DNA of 18,285 nucleotides from Sandaracinaceae bacterium. Its GTDB lineage: Bacteria > Myxococcota_A > Polyangia > Polyangiales > Sandaracinaceae. A program made the position numbers and the translations under genes. The DNA is taken from the NCBI GenBank assembly GCA_025056955.1, contig JANWYL010000026.1, positions 1 through 18,285 of the forward strand. The letters run 5' to 3'. Below, one piece after another: positions 7,727-16,300 of the stretch (positions within the stretch are counted from its first letter, which is position 1; each line of letters begins with the position of its first letter). The notes under the pieces were generated by a model. It was not told the origin of the DNA and did no database searches. It was given only the letters and a program-made list of their open reading frames with translations.

Positions 7727-9046
7727 CTACTCAATGCGGTAGTAGTAAAAAATCCCAAGCCCTGGCATGGTCCCAGCGTTTGGAGGAGGAGGAGTCCAGC
7801 GTTCGTGAAAGTTCATGACAGTTTTGAGCTTGACAACCGCTCGCCCAGAGCGGCCAGTGACGTTGATGCTCAGGATCTTCGCGCCTGTGACGAGCAGGGG
7901 CTCGAGCGTTTGGCGCTGCTCTGGGCGGATGCGCACGGGCTTAAAAAGAAGGGGGTTGTCTTGGCCGAGGAAGGAAAGGAGCATGGGGTAAAGATCCCGA
8001 GGGCCTCCCCCCCCCTCAAGAAAGGTGAGGAAATCGCTCCCTGAGGAAAAAAAGGGGATTGGAGCCAACATGCGCAGGGTGGTAATGAGTTGAATAAACC
8101 TTGCCGCTTCCATCGGATCGGTGCAAAGGCTCTGATCGGTGAGCACCGAACACACCCGTGCCAAGAGAACTTGGGGAGGGGCCTCATTTGGGTTAACAGA
8201 ACCAGAACCGTAGATTGTGACGAGGCGCCGCTCTGGGTGCTCTGGGTCTGGCTCAATGAAGGTGGCCCAAAAGTCGTCGCCAATTCCCCTGATCAAGCGG
8301 ATTTCTTCAAGCGAATCAAAGGGGGCGTTTTTGGGTCGATAGGGATCATCAAAGCGAAGGTAAATGTCTTCTTCAGGTCCGCCAACTGTCACCTTGGCTC
8401 CACCTGGATCAAAATTTGTTCGTTCCGTGTCGTAGTCCCACCAATCGATGAGGGCGCTCACAATGTCTTGCCGCGTGCTGTGTTGGCCATCTGGGTCGAG
8501 GCCTTCAAAGAGGGGATCAAAGGGGGATGGCGATTGATACCCACCCATGAGCGCAAAAAACTGCATGGCCACGCTCGTTCGGGCCCGGTCGCCATCGAAA
8601 AAGAGGGGGTCGTTCAGGTTGATGCGGCTGTTTTCAGCGAATGCCAAAATCTCACACTCGGCATGCGTTTCACCCAATCCCTCAGCGCCAAGAAGGAGAG
8701 AAGAGCCAAGCCCCGATTCGATGGACTCTGAGTACTTGCAAAAAGGACGGAACACGAGGTCGGCATAGGCCCACACAGGCAGCTGGGGAGGTGGACGTCC
8801 AAGGAAAAGTTGATAGGTTGGTGTCACGGCGTTGCGGATCACTGGTTCCTGAGCAACGAGCAAGCGGGTGAGGTTCAGCCCGCTTTTGGCCATGAATTCT
8901 GCCCTAAGGCGATCGCGCTCAGTTGTGGCTGCCAAAAAAGAGGCAAGGGTTGTTTGCTGCATGTCAGCGAGGGTGACGGTGAGAATGGCCAGGGTGATCA
9001 TGGCCATGACCAAGGCAATGCCCCGCCGCTTTTGGGGAGGCAGCAT
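7727..9046 (-). CDS. gspK: type II secretion minor pseudopilin GspK
   Basis: 439-residue GspK-like protein, the large minor pseudopilin expected at the tip of the type II secretion pseudopilus with GspI and GspJ. The N-terminus MLPPQKRRG followed by IALVMAMITLAILTV is a short prepilin leader with a cleavage site after Gly9 and a hydrophobic helix. The +5 position is Met, not Glu, as is usual for GspK. Family blocks include AENSRINLNDP, DIVSALIDWWDYD, YRPKNAPFDSLEEIRLIRGI and IYGSGSVNPNEAPPQVLLARV, which match the helix-hairpin-helix-like region and the conserved VNxNxAP. The start at 9046 is chosen because it gives the normal short leader. The frame stays open to an ATG at 9124, which would add 26 unlikely residues; no start has a clear ribosome binding site. 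No other gsp gene is adjacent, which is unusual. It is convergent with the FG-GAP gene at a gap of 9 bp. Confidence 0.88.
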   Translation of the reverse strand: MLPPQKRRGIALVMAMITLAILTVTLADMQQTTLASFLAATTERDRLRAEFMAKSGLNLTRLLVAQEPVIRNAVTPTYQLFLGRPPPQLPVWAYADLVFRPFCKYSESIESGLGSSLLLGAEGLGETHAECEILAFAENSRINLNDPLFFDGDRARTSVAMQFFALMGGYQSPSPFDPLFEGLDPDGQHSTRQDIVSALIDWWDYDTERTNFDPGGAKVTVGGPEEDIYLRFDDPYRPKNAPFDSLEEIRLIRGIGDDFWATFIEPDPEHPERRLVTIYGSGSVNPNEAPPQVLLARVCSVLTDQSLCTDPMEAARFIQLITTLRMLAPIPFFSSGSDFLTFLEGGGGPRDLYPMLLSFLGQDNPLLFKPVRIRPEQRQTLEPLLVTGAKILSINVTGRSGRAVVKLKTVMNFHERWTPPPPNAGTMPGLGIFYYYRIE

Positions 9047-9188
9047 CGGGTGATAATGGTACGGCTTTTTGGCCACGCGAATGGTAGATAAGCGCTGAGA
9101 GGAGGGTGGTGATGGTGGGCGCATGGGGCTTTGAGAAAATTCTGATCCATGGGTGGCTTATTTCCAATGGCCACACCAAGATGAGCGA

Positions 9189-9217
9189 TTGCTGAATGGC
9201 AAGAGGGAAACTAAAAT
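9189..9217 (+). promoter_or_regulatory. possible sigma70-like promoter for the Fur-family gene
   Basis: TTGCTG (9189-9194), 17 bases, then TAAAAT (9212-9217) precede the ATG at 9232. The -10 box is good and the -35 box is poor. The inferred start point (about 9224) would leave a leader of only about 8 bases. The rest of the divergent gap 9047-9231 shows no convincing Fur box or other element. Confidence 0.35.
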
Positions 9218-9231
9218 TCACCGAGAACTGA

Positions 9232-9678
9232 ATGGATGCAGTGCGTTCAGAAATCCGGATGCGCCTCAAAGAGGCAGGCCTTCGGGCCACGGGGGCCCGT
9301 GTGGCTGTTCTAAGATGCCTGCTCCAAGCAGAAAGGCCCCTGAGCCACGCCGAAGTGTGGGAAAGGATTGGGAAAGAGGGCTTCGATCGGGCAACTGTCT
9401 ACCGCAATCTCATGGATCTCACGGAAGCGGGGCTGCTCGTACGGACGGACCTTGGAGACCATCTGTGGCGCTTCGAAGTTCGAAAAAAAGGGCATCAGAG
9501 CAAAAAGCCAAAAGATGGCTTTCATCCCCACTTCATTTGCACAGAATGCGGGGCGGTCGAATGCCTGCCAGTGGAGGCGGTTCAGCTCAACCCAGTGGAG
9601 GGTGCGCCGCAGGCCATCTATACAGGTCAAATCGAAATTCAACTTCGTGGCACCTGCAATGCCTGTAACAGCCCTTGA
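9232..9678 (+). CDS. Fur-family metal/peroxide-responsive transcriptional regulator
   Basis: 148-residue DNA-binding regulator of the Fur/PerR/Zur family, a cytoplasmic dimer that represses genes in response to a bound metal. Residues 1-80 form the winged helix, with the recognition helix in RATVYRNLMDLTEAGLL. HPHFICTEC (98-106) begins the dimerisation domain. The structural zinc site is complete: Cys103/Cys106 and Cys142/Cys145. For the regulatory metal, His98 and His100 match E. coli Fur His88 and His90. Its His33, Asp89 and His125 equivalents appear absent, and the position of Glu101 is Cys111 (CGAVECLP). This makes a PerR- or Zur-like subtype possible, so no symbol is given. The start ATG has only a weak GAGA upstream; an in-frame ATG at 9259 is the alternative but would cut the first helix. 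The dksA-like gene follows 55 bp later with its own promoter. Confidence 0.9.
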   Translation: MDAVRSEIRMRLKEAGLRATGARVAVLRCLLQAERPLSHAEVWERIGKEGFDRATVYRNLMDLTEAGLLVRTDLGDHLWRFEVRKKGHQSKKPKDGFHPHFICTECGAVECLPVEAVQLNPVEGAPQAIYTGQIEIQLRGTCNACNSP

Positions 9679-9702
9679 GAAAAAGAAAGGGGGATCTATA
9701 AT
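9675..9702 (+). promoter_or_regulatory. sigma70-like promoter of the DksA-type gene
   Basis: TTGAGA (9675-9680), a 16-base spacer and a perfect TATAAT (9697-9702) lie between the Fur-family gene and the DksA-type gene. The -35 box overlaps the Fur stop codon. A start point near 9709 would give a leader of about 25 bases containing the GAGGAA ribosome binding site. Confidence 0.6.
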
Positions 9703-9724
9703 AATTGCTTGCCCACTTGGGACT

Positions 9725-9730
9725 GAGGAA
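9725..9730 (+). promoter_or_regulatory. ribosome binding site fixing the DksA-type start
   Basis: GAGGAA lies 3 bases before the ATG at 9734, with its GAGG core 5 bases upstream. The frame is open back to 9368 inside the Fur-family gene, but this site and the promoter at 9675-9702 place the true start at 9734. Confidence 0.65.
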
Positions 9731-9733
9731 AAC

Positions 9734-10462
9734 ATGGCCAAAGCTCGAAAAAGCACTGAAGCAACTGAAAAAGCCACTGCCTCTTCTCGTAAGGCCACAA
9801 CAAAAAAAAAGAAAGCCAGTGGGAAATCGGAAGCCTTGCCAGCTGTAGCCATGGAGGCTCCGATCGAAAACCCGCCTTCTTCTAAAAAGAAAGCTTCGGG
9901 GCCTCAGCAAAAAAGGGGTGAGGAATCTTCTTTTGCCTCTTCTGCCTCTTCATCTCAGGCTTCTTCTCCCACTGAAAAGCCTTCTGAGCGAGAGCTGACG
10001 AAGGCATCACCAGCTCCTCGCCCTCCTCTTCGAGCTCCTCGTCCTCCCCAACCCATCGAACCTTCTCCTGACGAAATTCGGGCTCACCCTGATGCGAACC
10101 TGACGCGGGAGGAGCTTTTGATCCTGTACCATAAGCTCATTGAGGAGCGAAAGCGGGTGCTTAGCAACTTCGAGCGGCATGTGGGTGATGCCTTGGCGGA
10201 CGAAGGAGTCCTCGTTGATGAGATCGATATCGCTCAGCGTTCGAGTGACCAGGCTTGGCTCATCCGCATGGCTGATAAGGACAGAAAGCTTTTGCTCGAG
10301 ATCGATGCGGCGCTTGAAAAGATGCGCACAGGGGAATACGGGATTTGCGAGGGGACAGAGGAGCCAATTGGTTTTAAGCGTTTGGAAATCCGGCCTTGGA
10401 CGCGCTATTCCGTGGCCTATAAAGAACTCCTTGAACGCGAAAAGTCGCAGCAAGCCCGCTGA
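9734..10462 (+). CDS. DksA/TraR-family RNA polymerase regulator with basic low-complexity N-terminal tail
   Basis: 242-residue protein in two parts. Residues 1-115 are a low-complexity tail rich in Lys, Ser, Ala and Pro (for example KKKKASGK and APRPPLRAPRPP). Residues 120-242 are a DksA-like domain: a coiled coil with the tip motif DEIDIA (Asp162, Asp165, Ala167), matching the DxxDxA that E. coli DksA inserts into the RNA polymerase secondary channel. The globular part that follows (GEYGICEGTEEPIGFKRLE) has only Cys205 of the four zinc ligands. The spacing of the C-x2-C-x17-C-x2-C motif is kept, but the other three positions are Thr208, Ser226 and Tyr229. Zinc-free DksA variants with such substitutions are known in other proteobacteria. 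E. coli DksA is 151 residues, so the tail explains the extra length. The intact tip suggests a working transcription regulator, perhaps with (p)ppGpp. The tail could bind DNA or RNA, which is inference. Confidence 0.88.
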   Translation: MAKARKSTEATEKATASSRKATTKKKKASGKSEALPAVAMEAPIENPPSSKKKASGPQQKRGEESSFASSASSSQASSPTEKPSERELTKASPAPRPPLRAPRPPQPIEPSPDEIRAHPDANLTREELLILYHKLIEERKRVLSNFERHVGDALADEGVLVDEIDIAQRSSDQAWLIRMADKDRKLLLEIDAALEKMRTGEYGICEGTEEPIGFKRLEIRPWTRYSVAYKELLEREKSQQAR

Positions 10463-10492
10463 CCCTCCCCACTCTTCAATCCCAAGCTGGGC

Positions 10493-11209
10493 CTAGCCAC
10501 TTGAGGGAGGGCTCCCTTCATTATCCTCTTCTTTTTTGAGGGAGGGGGCAAGGAGGGCATCAAAGTCAATCGCGTACCCTAAAAACATGCCAAGGTAAAG
10601 CCGGATTGGCCGCGTGCCATCTGTATTGCATTGTGGGCGGCTTTCGGGAGGAAGGCTTTCTTCGATTTGGCAGCGATCGGCGCGCGAAAAAAAGCCTGTT
10701 TCCACTCCTCCCATAACCCCAAGATAAAAACCCCCATCGAAGCGGTATTCGAGCCCAATATCGGCGTAGGCATTGATGCTCGTATCCCAGTAGCGGGTGA
10801 CCGTGAGGTCGCGGCTCTCGCTTTGGCCCATGGGGCCGCGGATCAGAACGCTTCCTTGACCTTTCCAGCTCAAGGGGCCAGCCATTGAACCCATGCGGAG
10901 CCTTAAGGCAAAGTGGTCTTGGGGGAGGGTAAGGCGCAGGCCGACTGCCACCCGACCTCCGTCGGGGCCATAACCTCCTCCGACTTCAACCCCAAGCGGT
11001 CTGATTTCCACAGGGCTCATAAGCAATGTGCCCCCAATTGCCCCAAGGGGGATCCACCACCCTCCTTGGATTTCGATGGCAAGGGGCTGTTTCCAAAGGT
11101 GCGCGTAGCTCGATTCGTCTGCATGGGCCCTTCCAAAGGGAGCCAAGAGATAAAAAAGACCGACAAAAATCCCTCTAATTCGGTGAGGGGATCGAAAAAA
11201 AACTCTCAT
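10493..11209 (-). CDS. exported beta-rich (outer-membrane-like) protein, function unknown
   Basis: 238-residue protein that I do not recognise. Residues 1-30 form a clear Sec signal peptide: basic start, hydrophobic core GIFVGLFYLLAPF, and cleavage after AHA30. The mature part alternates polar and hydrophobic residues with many glycines and aromatic ends (EIQGGWWIPLG, VEVGGGYGPDGGRVAVGLRL, AYADIGLEYRF, GGFYLGVMGGVETGFF, LYLGMFLGYAIDF). This resembles a small outer-membrane beta-barrel of about eight strands. Two cysteines (RCQ..., QCN...) could pair. The last residues are acidic and serine-rich, so the typical terminal aromatic is absent. The start at 11209 is preferred over an in-frame TTG at 11227 because AAAGG (11220-11216) lies 6 bases upstream. 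It is co-directional with pbpC, 87 bp downstream, so a shared transcript is plausible. It is convergent with the DksA-type gene, 30 bp away, with no obvious terminator. Confidence 0.75.
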   Translation of the reverse strand: MRVFFRSPHRIRGIFVGLFYLLAPFGRAHADESSYAHLWKQPLAIEIQGGWWIPLGAIGGTLLMSPVEIRPLGVEVGGGYGPDGGRVAVGLRLTLPQDHFALRLRMGSMAGPLSWKGQGSVLIRGPMGQSESRDLTVTRYWDTSINAYADIGLEYRFDGGFYLGVMGGVETGFFSRADRCQIEESLPPESRPQCNTDGTRPIRLYLGMFLGYAIDFDALLAPSLKKEEDNEGSPPSSG

Positions 11210-11296
11210 GGAGCACCTTTCCGTCAAAGGGCATGGCTTAGTTGAGCAAATTGCAGGCCTTTCAGCAAGGGGATCAGAACGGCAAAAAAGCAGTAC

Positions 11297-13378
11297 CTAG
11301 GGAGGCGTCGGGGAAGTGACGGCAAAGGGCTTGATTCGAAAGTGCGAGGAGGGGTGGCGTTCAAGCCAGGCCCGATACCGCTCATCAAGAAGAAGGGCCC
11401 CATCTTGGTCATGGCCATCGCAGCGCTTTTGAGGGATGGCTTTTTGGGAAAAGGCTTCAAGGACAACCCTTTGGCATCGGGGTCCAGGCAGAAGGCCGGT
11501 GTCGCGGCAGATCGGCAGACGCACGATCGAAGCCGGGGGAGGCTTCGAGGGAAGCACATCCAGCTTCGCCCGCTTGGTTTGCGCCAGTGCCAAAAGCCGC
11601 AAGGCGAAAGGAGCCGCGCCCTCAAAGCCTGAAAGCCTGAGCATTGGGCGACCATAGGGATCACCAGCCCAAACCACCACCACAAAATCATCGTCAAAAG
11701 CCACTGCCCAGGCGTCGCGCCACCCAGAAGAAGTGCCCGTTTTGAGCGCAACTGGGTTTTGCCAGTCGATGTGGCCAATGGCCTCGGAAAGATCTGTGCC
11801 AAAACCATAGGTGCGGGCCTGAGGGTCGGCCAAAACATCGCGGACGAGCCAAGCTGAGTCGGGAGAAATCACAAAGACCCCCTCAGGGGGCTCAGGTGAG
11901 TTCCAAGGGGCAAAGCGCAGAGGGACCCGCGTGCCGCCTCGTGCGATTGTGGCGTAGGCTTCGGCCAGCTCAAGGGGGCTTACCTCAATCCCCCCCAACA
12001 CCACGCCAAGGCCTTGGCGGAGGGGATCGAGGCCTCGCAGGCCGAAGGCGCGGAGACCTCGGTACACTCGATCGCTCCCAAGGCGGCTTGCGACATCAAG
12101 CGCCGCCAGGTTCAGTGAAGCCCCAAGGGCGAAACGCGCTGAGACAGGCCCCCGCTCTTTGCGGTCATAGTTCGAGGGCAAATAGCGGCTGCCTTGAGGC
12201 CCGGGCCAAGCCTTGCGGATATCGTCGACGATGGTTGCAGGGCTGTGGCCCGCCTCAAAAAAGAGGGCATAGAGGAGGGGCTTGAGCGTCGATCCAGGCT
12301 GCTTCCGGGCGACCAAAAGGTCGAGGCTTCCTCCTTCAAAGGCTGGGCCGGAACGGATGGCTCCAACGTAAGCAAGGACTTCGCCGCTTTGGTGTGCGAC
12401 GATGATCGCTCCTCCGTTTCGTGCCCCCCGCCTTTCGAGCGGGCTGAAAGAGCCCTCAAGCAGGGCCTCTGCTTCTTTTTGAAGCTCTAGGTCCAAGCTG
12501 GTCCGGACAATTCCCTCTTCGACAGGGATTTGGCCCTCCCGAGCCATTCGCAGGACCAGATCGACAAAACGGGGGGCATAAAAGGCGCGCGGAGGTCCTG
12601 GCTGGAGCCGGAGAGGCTCCTCGATTGCGCTTTTGATCTCGGAAGCATCCCGCCATCCAAGCTCGCGAAGGCGGGACAAAATCCAATTGCGGCGCGCAAG
12701 GGCAAGGGCAGGGTGGCGATAGGGATTGAGGCGGCTTGGCGCTTTGGGCAAGGCCGCAAGGAGGGCTGCTTCCGCTAAGCTCAGGTGTTTTGCCGAGTGG
12801 CCAAAGTAAAGCCACGAAGCGCTTTCGACACCAACTGTGCCATTGCCAAAAGGCAGACGGTTGATGCATTGTTCAAGCACCCAGCGCTTGCCGTAAAGCC
12901 TCTCGACCTCAAGTGCCCGCGGAATCTCAAGCACTTTCGAAACAACCCCATAAGGGCGGCCATAAACCACTTTGATGAGTTGCTGGGTGAGGGTGGAAGC
13001 GCCAGTTGTGCGGCCCCACAACCAGTCCCAAAAAAGCGCGCGCCCCATGGCCAGAAAATCAACCCCCCCGTGCTCCATAAAACGCGCATCTTCAGCCGCC
13101 AAAATCGCATCGATAAAGTTGCGGTGCACCTTTTCGAGAAAAACCCACCTGCGACTTACCCGCTCTGCTTGCCGTGGATCTCTCCCCCAATTCACATCAG
13201 GGAGCCGCTCGTGGCGCAAAAGCCTTCCCTTTCGATCGACAACCGAGAGCGAATCAGGGGGAATGCCAAAACGCGCTTCATCAACCCGGATCAACCAAAA
13301 AACACCAAGCAAAGCGGCCAGGGTGAGAGCAGCGATCAAAAAGGGTGCCTTGCCTCCAAAAAGGCGTGTTCTTCGCAT
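11297..13378 (-). CDS. pbpC: penicillin-binding protein 1C (peptidoglycan glycosyltransferase/transpeptidase)
   Basis: 693-residue bifunctional class A penicillin-binding protein of the PbpC type. One N-terminal membrane anchor (FLIAALTLAALLGVFWLI, 13-30) places the rest in the periplasm. The glycosyltransferase GT51 domain has the catalytic Glu96 in AEDARFMEHGGVD and GASTLTQQLIK at 126-136. The transpeptidase domain has SxxK at Ser363-Lys366 (PGSTLKP), SxN at 421-423 and KTGTS at 546-550. A cysteine-bearing segment follows (PICRDTGLLPGPRC), as in PbpC proteins, but the protein ends soon afterwards. The roughly 90-residue BiPBP_C domain seen in E. coli PbpC (770 residues) is missing. The start ATG at 13378 is 4 bases after the macroglobulin stop, with GAAGG overlapping that stop, so translation is probably coupled. 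The frame is open 80 codons further upstream inside the macroglobulin gene, but that part does not look like PbpC. Confidence 0.93.
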   Translation of the reverse strand: MRRTRLFGGKAPFLIAALTLAALLGVFWLIRVDEARFGIPPDSLSVVDRKGRLLRHERLPDVNWGRDPRQAERVSRRWVFLEKVHRNFIDAILAAEDARFMEHGGVDFLAMGRALFWDWLWGRTTGASTLTQQLIKVVYGRPYGVVSKVLEIPRALEVERLYGKRWVLEQCINRLPFGNGTVGVESASWLYFGHSAKHLSLAEAALLAALPKAPSRLNPYRHPALALARRNWILSRLRELGWRDASEIKSAIEEPLRLQPGPPRAFYAPRFVDLVLRMAREGQIPVEEGIVRTSLDLELQKEAEALLEGSFSPLERRGARNGGAIIVAHQSGEVLAYVGAIRSGPAFEGGSLDLLVARKQPGSTLKPLLYALFFEAGHSPATIVDDIRKAWPGPQGSRYLPSNYDRKERGPVSARFALGASLNLAALDVASRLGSDRVYRGLRAFGLRGLDPLRQGLGVVLGGIEVSPLELAEAYATIARGGTRVPLRFAPWNSPEPPEGVFVISPDSAWLVRDVLADPQARTYGFGTDLSEAIGHIDWQNPVALKTGTSSGWRDAWAVAFDDDFVVVVWAGDPYGRPMLRLSGFEGAAPFALRLLALAQTKRAKLDVLPSKPPPASIVRLPICRDTGLLPGPRCQRVVLEAFSQKAIPQKRCDGHDQDGALLLDERYRAWLERHPSSHFRIKPFAVTSPTPP

Positions 13379-13382
13379 GCCT

Positions 13383-16300
13383 TCACTTGGAGTCTGCCAC
13401 CACCTCAAACTCAGCAAGCGCACTTCTGGCGATGGGCTTTGGGTTGTTTTGGCTTCTGATTTCGGCGGGGAGGACGGTGAATCGACCAGGGTGTGCAGCG
13501 CGAAGCAAATAGGTGCATTCGGTGAGCTCAGTGGATGGATTGAGGTGATAGACGCTCGATTCCCAGTTGTGGGCGCGTCGAAGGATGCGGTCTTGCGAGA
13601 GCCTTGCAAGCCGGGCACGGGGATCCTGGTCGCTTAGGCCTCCCGCACGGATGATCGCTTCCAGATCCCGATCGATTGGAGGGGCACCGAATTCGCTTGG
13701 CGCAAAACCACCACCATGGGGATCGCGCAGGGTGAAAGAATCAGTGATCGGCTCGCTTAGGACGGAAAAGAGGCGAACCCTGACGAGTGAACCCAATGGG
13801 ATGCGGCTTCCGGATGGCAAGGGGAGGCCTTCTGGAGTTTCGAAAATTCGATGCAAAATCACACCTCGGCCGCGGGCTTCTCGGTCAGCCTCGCTCAGCG
13901 GAAGCTCCCACACCCCATCCATGGCCACAAAAAGGGGCATGTCTTTTTTTCCATGTGCCTCCAAGTGATGGGGGCCACCTTTGAGCCAATCAAAGGGTAA
14001 CTCAAAGGTGATGTGCATCGCATTGACAGTGGGTGTGATGGCTCGGCCATCGAAACGCAACCCGATTTCAGGACCACTCCCACCAAGCCTCAACGCATCT
14101 CCAATTCCGCCATAGGTGCGCATGATCCAAGCAAGCTCATAGGGAGTGGCCTCACCTTCTGCGAGGATGAGCTGCCTCAAAAATTCCGTCAAGCGCCCGT
14201 TGAGTGAGGGGGTTTGGGCGATGGCTTCGGTGATGAGCGCCAAAAGCACCTTGTTGGTATAAGGGGGTGGGCTTCCATTCCGGCCCCATTCGCCATAAGG
14301 CTCCTGGGCCAGCTTATTGAAGCGTTCGATGGCGAGTTCAACGATGGCCTTTCGCTCAAAGGAGCGATGGGGGAAAAGCCAGGCCATGTGGACGAGGGTT
14401 GCTGGAGAGGCGGAAACCCGCTGGGAGAAGGCCTCTTCTTTGGCTTTGGAGGGCAGGGCATTCGCACGCGCAAGGAGGCGCCATGCGAGGGCGCGGTGGC
14501 CTTCGTTGAGCTCACCCCACCACCAGGTGGGCTCATCGATGGCCTGCTTCAAAAACCCCATTCCCGCTTCGAGGTGGGACTTGATTGAAAAGGCTTTGGA
14601 AAGCTCTGGGCTTGATTCGAGCTCGCTGAGGGCCAAAAGCGCCAAAAGGGTTGCTTGGATGTCTGGTTCGCGATCCCTCCCCTCGTCCAAGGAAAAAGCC
14701 CCATTTGGGAGTTCGTGCCGAAGCAGGGTGTCGATGGCATCCTTGAGGCTTGCCTCCCGCTCGCGCCTTGCGAGATCTCCCCCATCCCCCCACATGCCAA
14801 GCTTGTCAAGGGCCGAAGCGCCCAAAATCACCGCAACGCTTTCTTCAAAGAGGGGAACAAAGGCCTCGCGCACCTTGTCAAAGGTCGAAATGGCCTTGAC
14901 GAAGGGGTGATGGCCTGCCCAAAGCCGAATCACCCCCCCTACCGCTTCTTTGGGGAGGGCGATTTCAATTGCCTCCTTGCCCTTTCCCCCCACCACAATT
15001 GCTGAGCGATTGGAAATGGCCCGCGGCTTGACAAATACCCCTTGCGCTGACTCCACAAGGTGCGATGCGCCTTTGGCGCGCATGACAACGCGGATCGCAT
15101 CAGGGGACTGCGCATGAAAGGCAGCACTCACCATTTGCTCACCAAGGCCAGGGATCTTCAGTTGGCCTTGCCAAATCGATCGTGCCTCTCCTTTTCCATC
15201 GACCAGTATTTCAGCAGCAATTGATGCAGGTGATGCCATGCGATTCACCACGCGGAAGCGGGCAAAAAAGGTATCACCCTCTGTCACAAAGGGCGGGATA
15301 TGTGGTTGAATCAGCAAGTCCTCACTGACAACAACCGACGAAGTGGCCGCACCTTCACCTTTTTCGTCTGCCAATGCATGGGCAAAGATCCGATACTCAC
15401 CAATACGAGAGGGGAGCACGAAGGGGACCACAACCTCTCCGTTGCCATCGCTTTTTAGAAGCGGTGACCAAAGCACGGTTGGTTCGAAAGCTTCTTGCAC
15501 CATTGAAGCTGGGCTTGCACCCCCTTCGATCTCATCCCCATCCCCTGAAGGTGATGGCTCGATGACGGTGACGAATCGAGAAAGCAGGGTGCTTCGCAGA
15601 TCCTGAACGTAGAATTCACTGGACTTCCTTCTAAACAACGAGCGCATCACTTGGGGAGGTGTGTCTCGGCCAATCCGCACAACGCCTTCGTCCACTGCCC
15701 ACACGCTCACGAAGGCATTTCGAACTGGCTTACCGCGTTCATCTCGAACGAGGACTTTTAGGCTGCGGGTTTCGCCGGGCTTTCCTTCTTCAGAGCCTCT
15801 CTCGATTGAAAGGGAGAGGGTGGGGATGGGGGGGCGGACGCGAAATTCAACTCCCCCTAGGCGAAGCTCAGGGAATTGAGGAGGGGTTGAGGTGTTCCCC
15901 TTTGGACATACAAGAAGGAGGAGTGCCCTCCCATTTGGGACCATCGATGGGTGAACTTCAAACTCAATGGCTTGAACACCATTTCCCACGGCTTTGGTTT
16001 GGTAAAGTGACCCATTGCTGTCTGGCCAAAGGAGGAGGGCCTGGGCTTTTGGCCATGGGTTTTCAAAGGTGATTCGCGCTTTTTCACCAACCACATACTC
16101 GCTCTTTTCCATCGAAAGGACGATGCGCTTAGTTGGGTGATCGCCTGGTGGCACCGTGCCTTCACCCATGACATAGACGATTTGCTCGGCGATCAAACCA
16201 TCCGGTCCTTTTGCGATGATTCGATACCGCCCTCCATCTTTTGGGGTGTGTTCGCATCGCACGGCTTCTTTCTTCGTGCGAAGGAGGCACCTTTTGACAA

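Noticed and set aside
7727..7750. Inverted repeat CTACT...AGTAG between the FG-GAP and gspK genes as a terminator
   Set aside because: The stem is only 5 bp, is A-rich rather than T-rich on the relevant side, and lies inside the gspK coding end (three tyrosine codons).
9368..9733. Upstream extension of the DksA-type frame into the Fur-family gene
   Set aside because: It overlaps most of the Fur-family coding sequence in another frame. A promoter, ribosome binding site and ATG lie just before 9734.
10463..10511. Inverted repeat CCCTCCC...GGGAGGG between the DksA-type and exported-protein genes as a terminator
   Set aside because: The loop is about 35 bases, there is no T run on either strand, and one arm is inside coding sequence.
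11210..11299. A single in-frame TAG separates pbpC from the downstream exported protein, suggesting read-through fusion
   Set aside because: About 29 codons without another stop is easily chance. The downstream gene has its own ribosome binding site and a complete signal peptide, so a fusion makes little sense.
13379..13618. 80-codon N-terminal extension of PbpC
   Set aside because: It overlaps the end of the macroglobulin gene and lacks PbpC character. The ATG at 13378 has GAAGG upstream and is followed directly by the membrane anchor.
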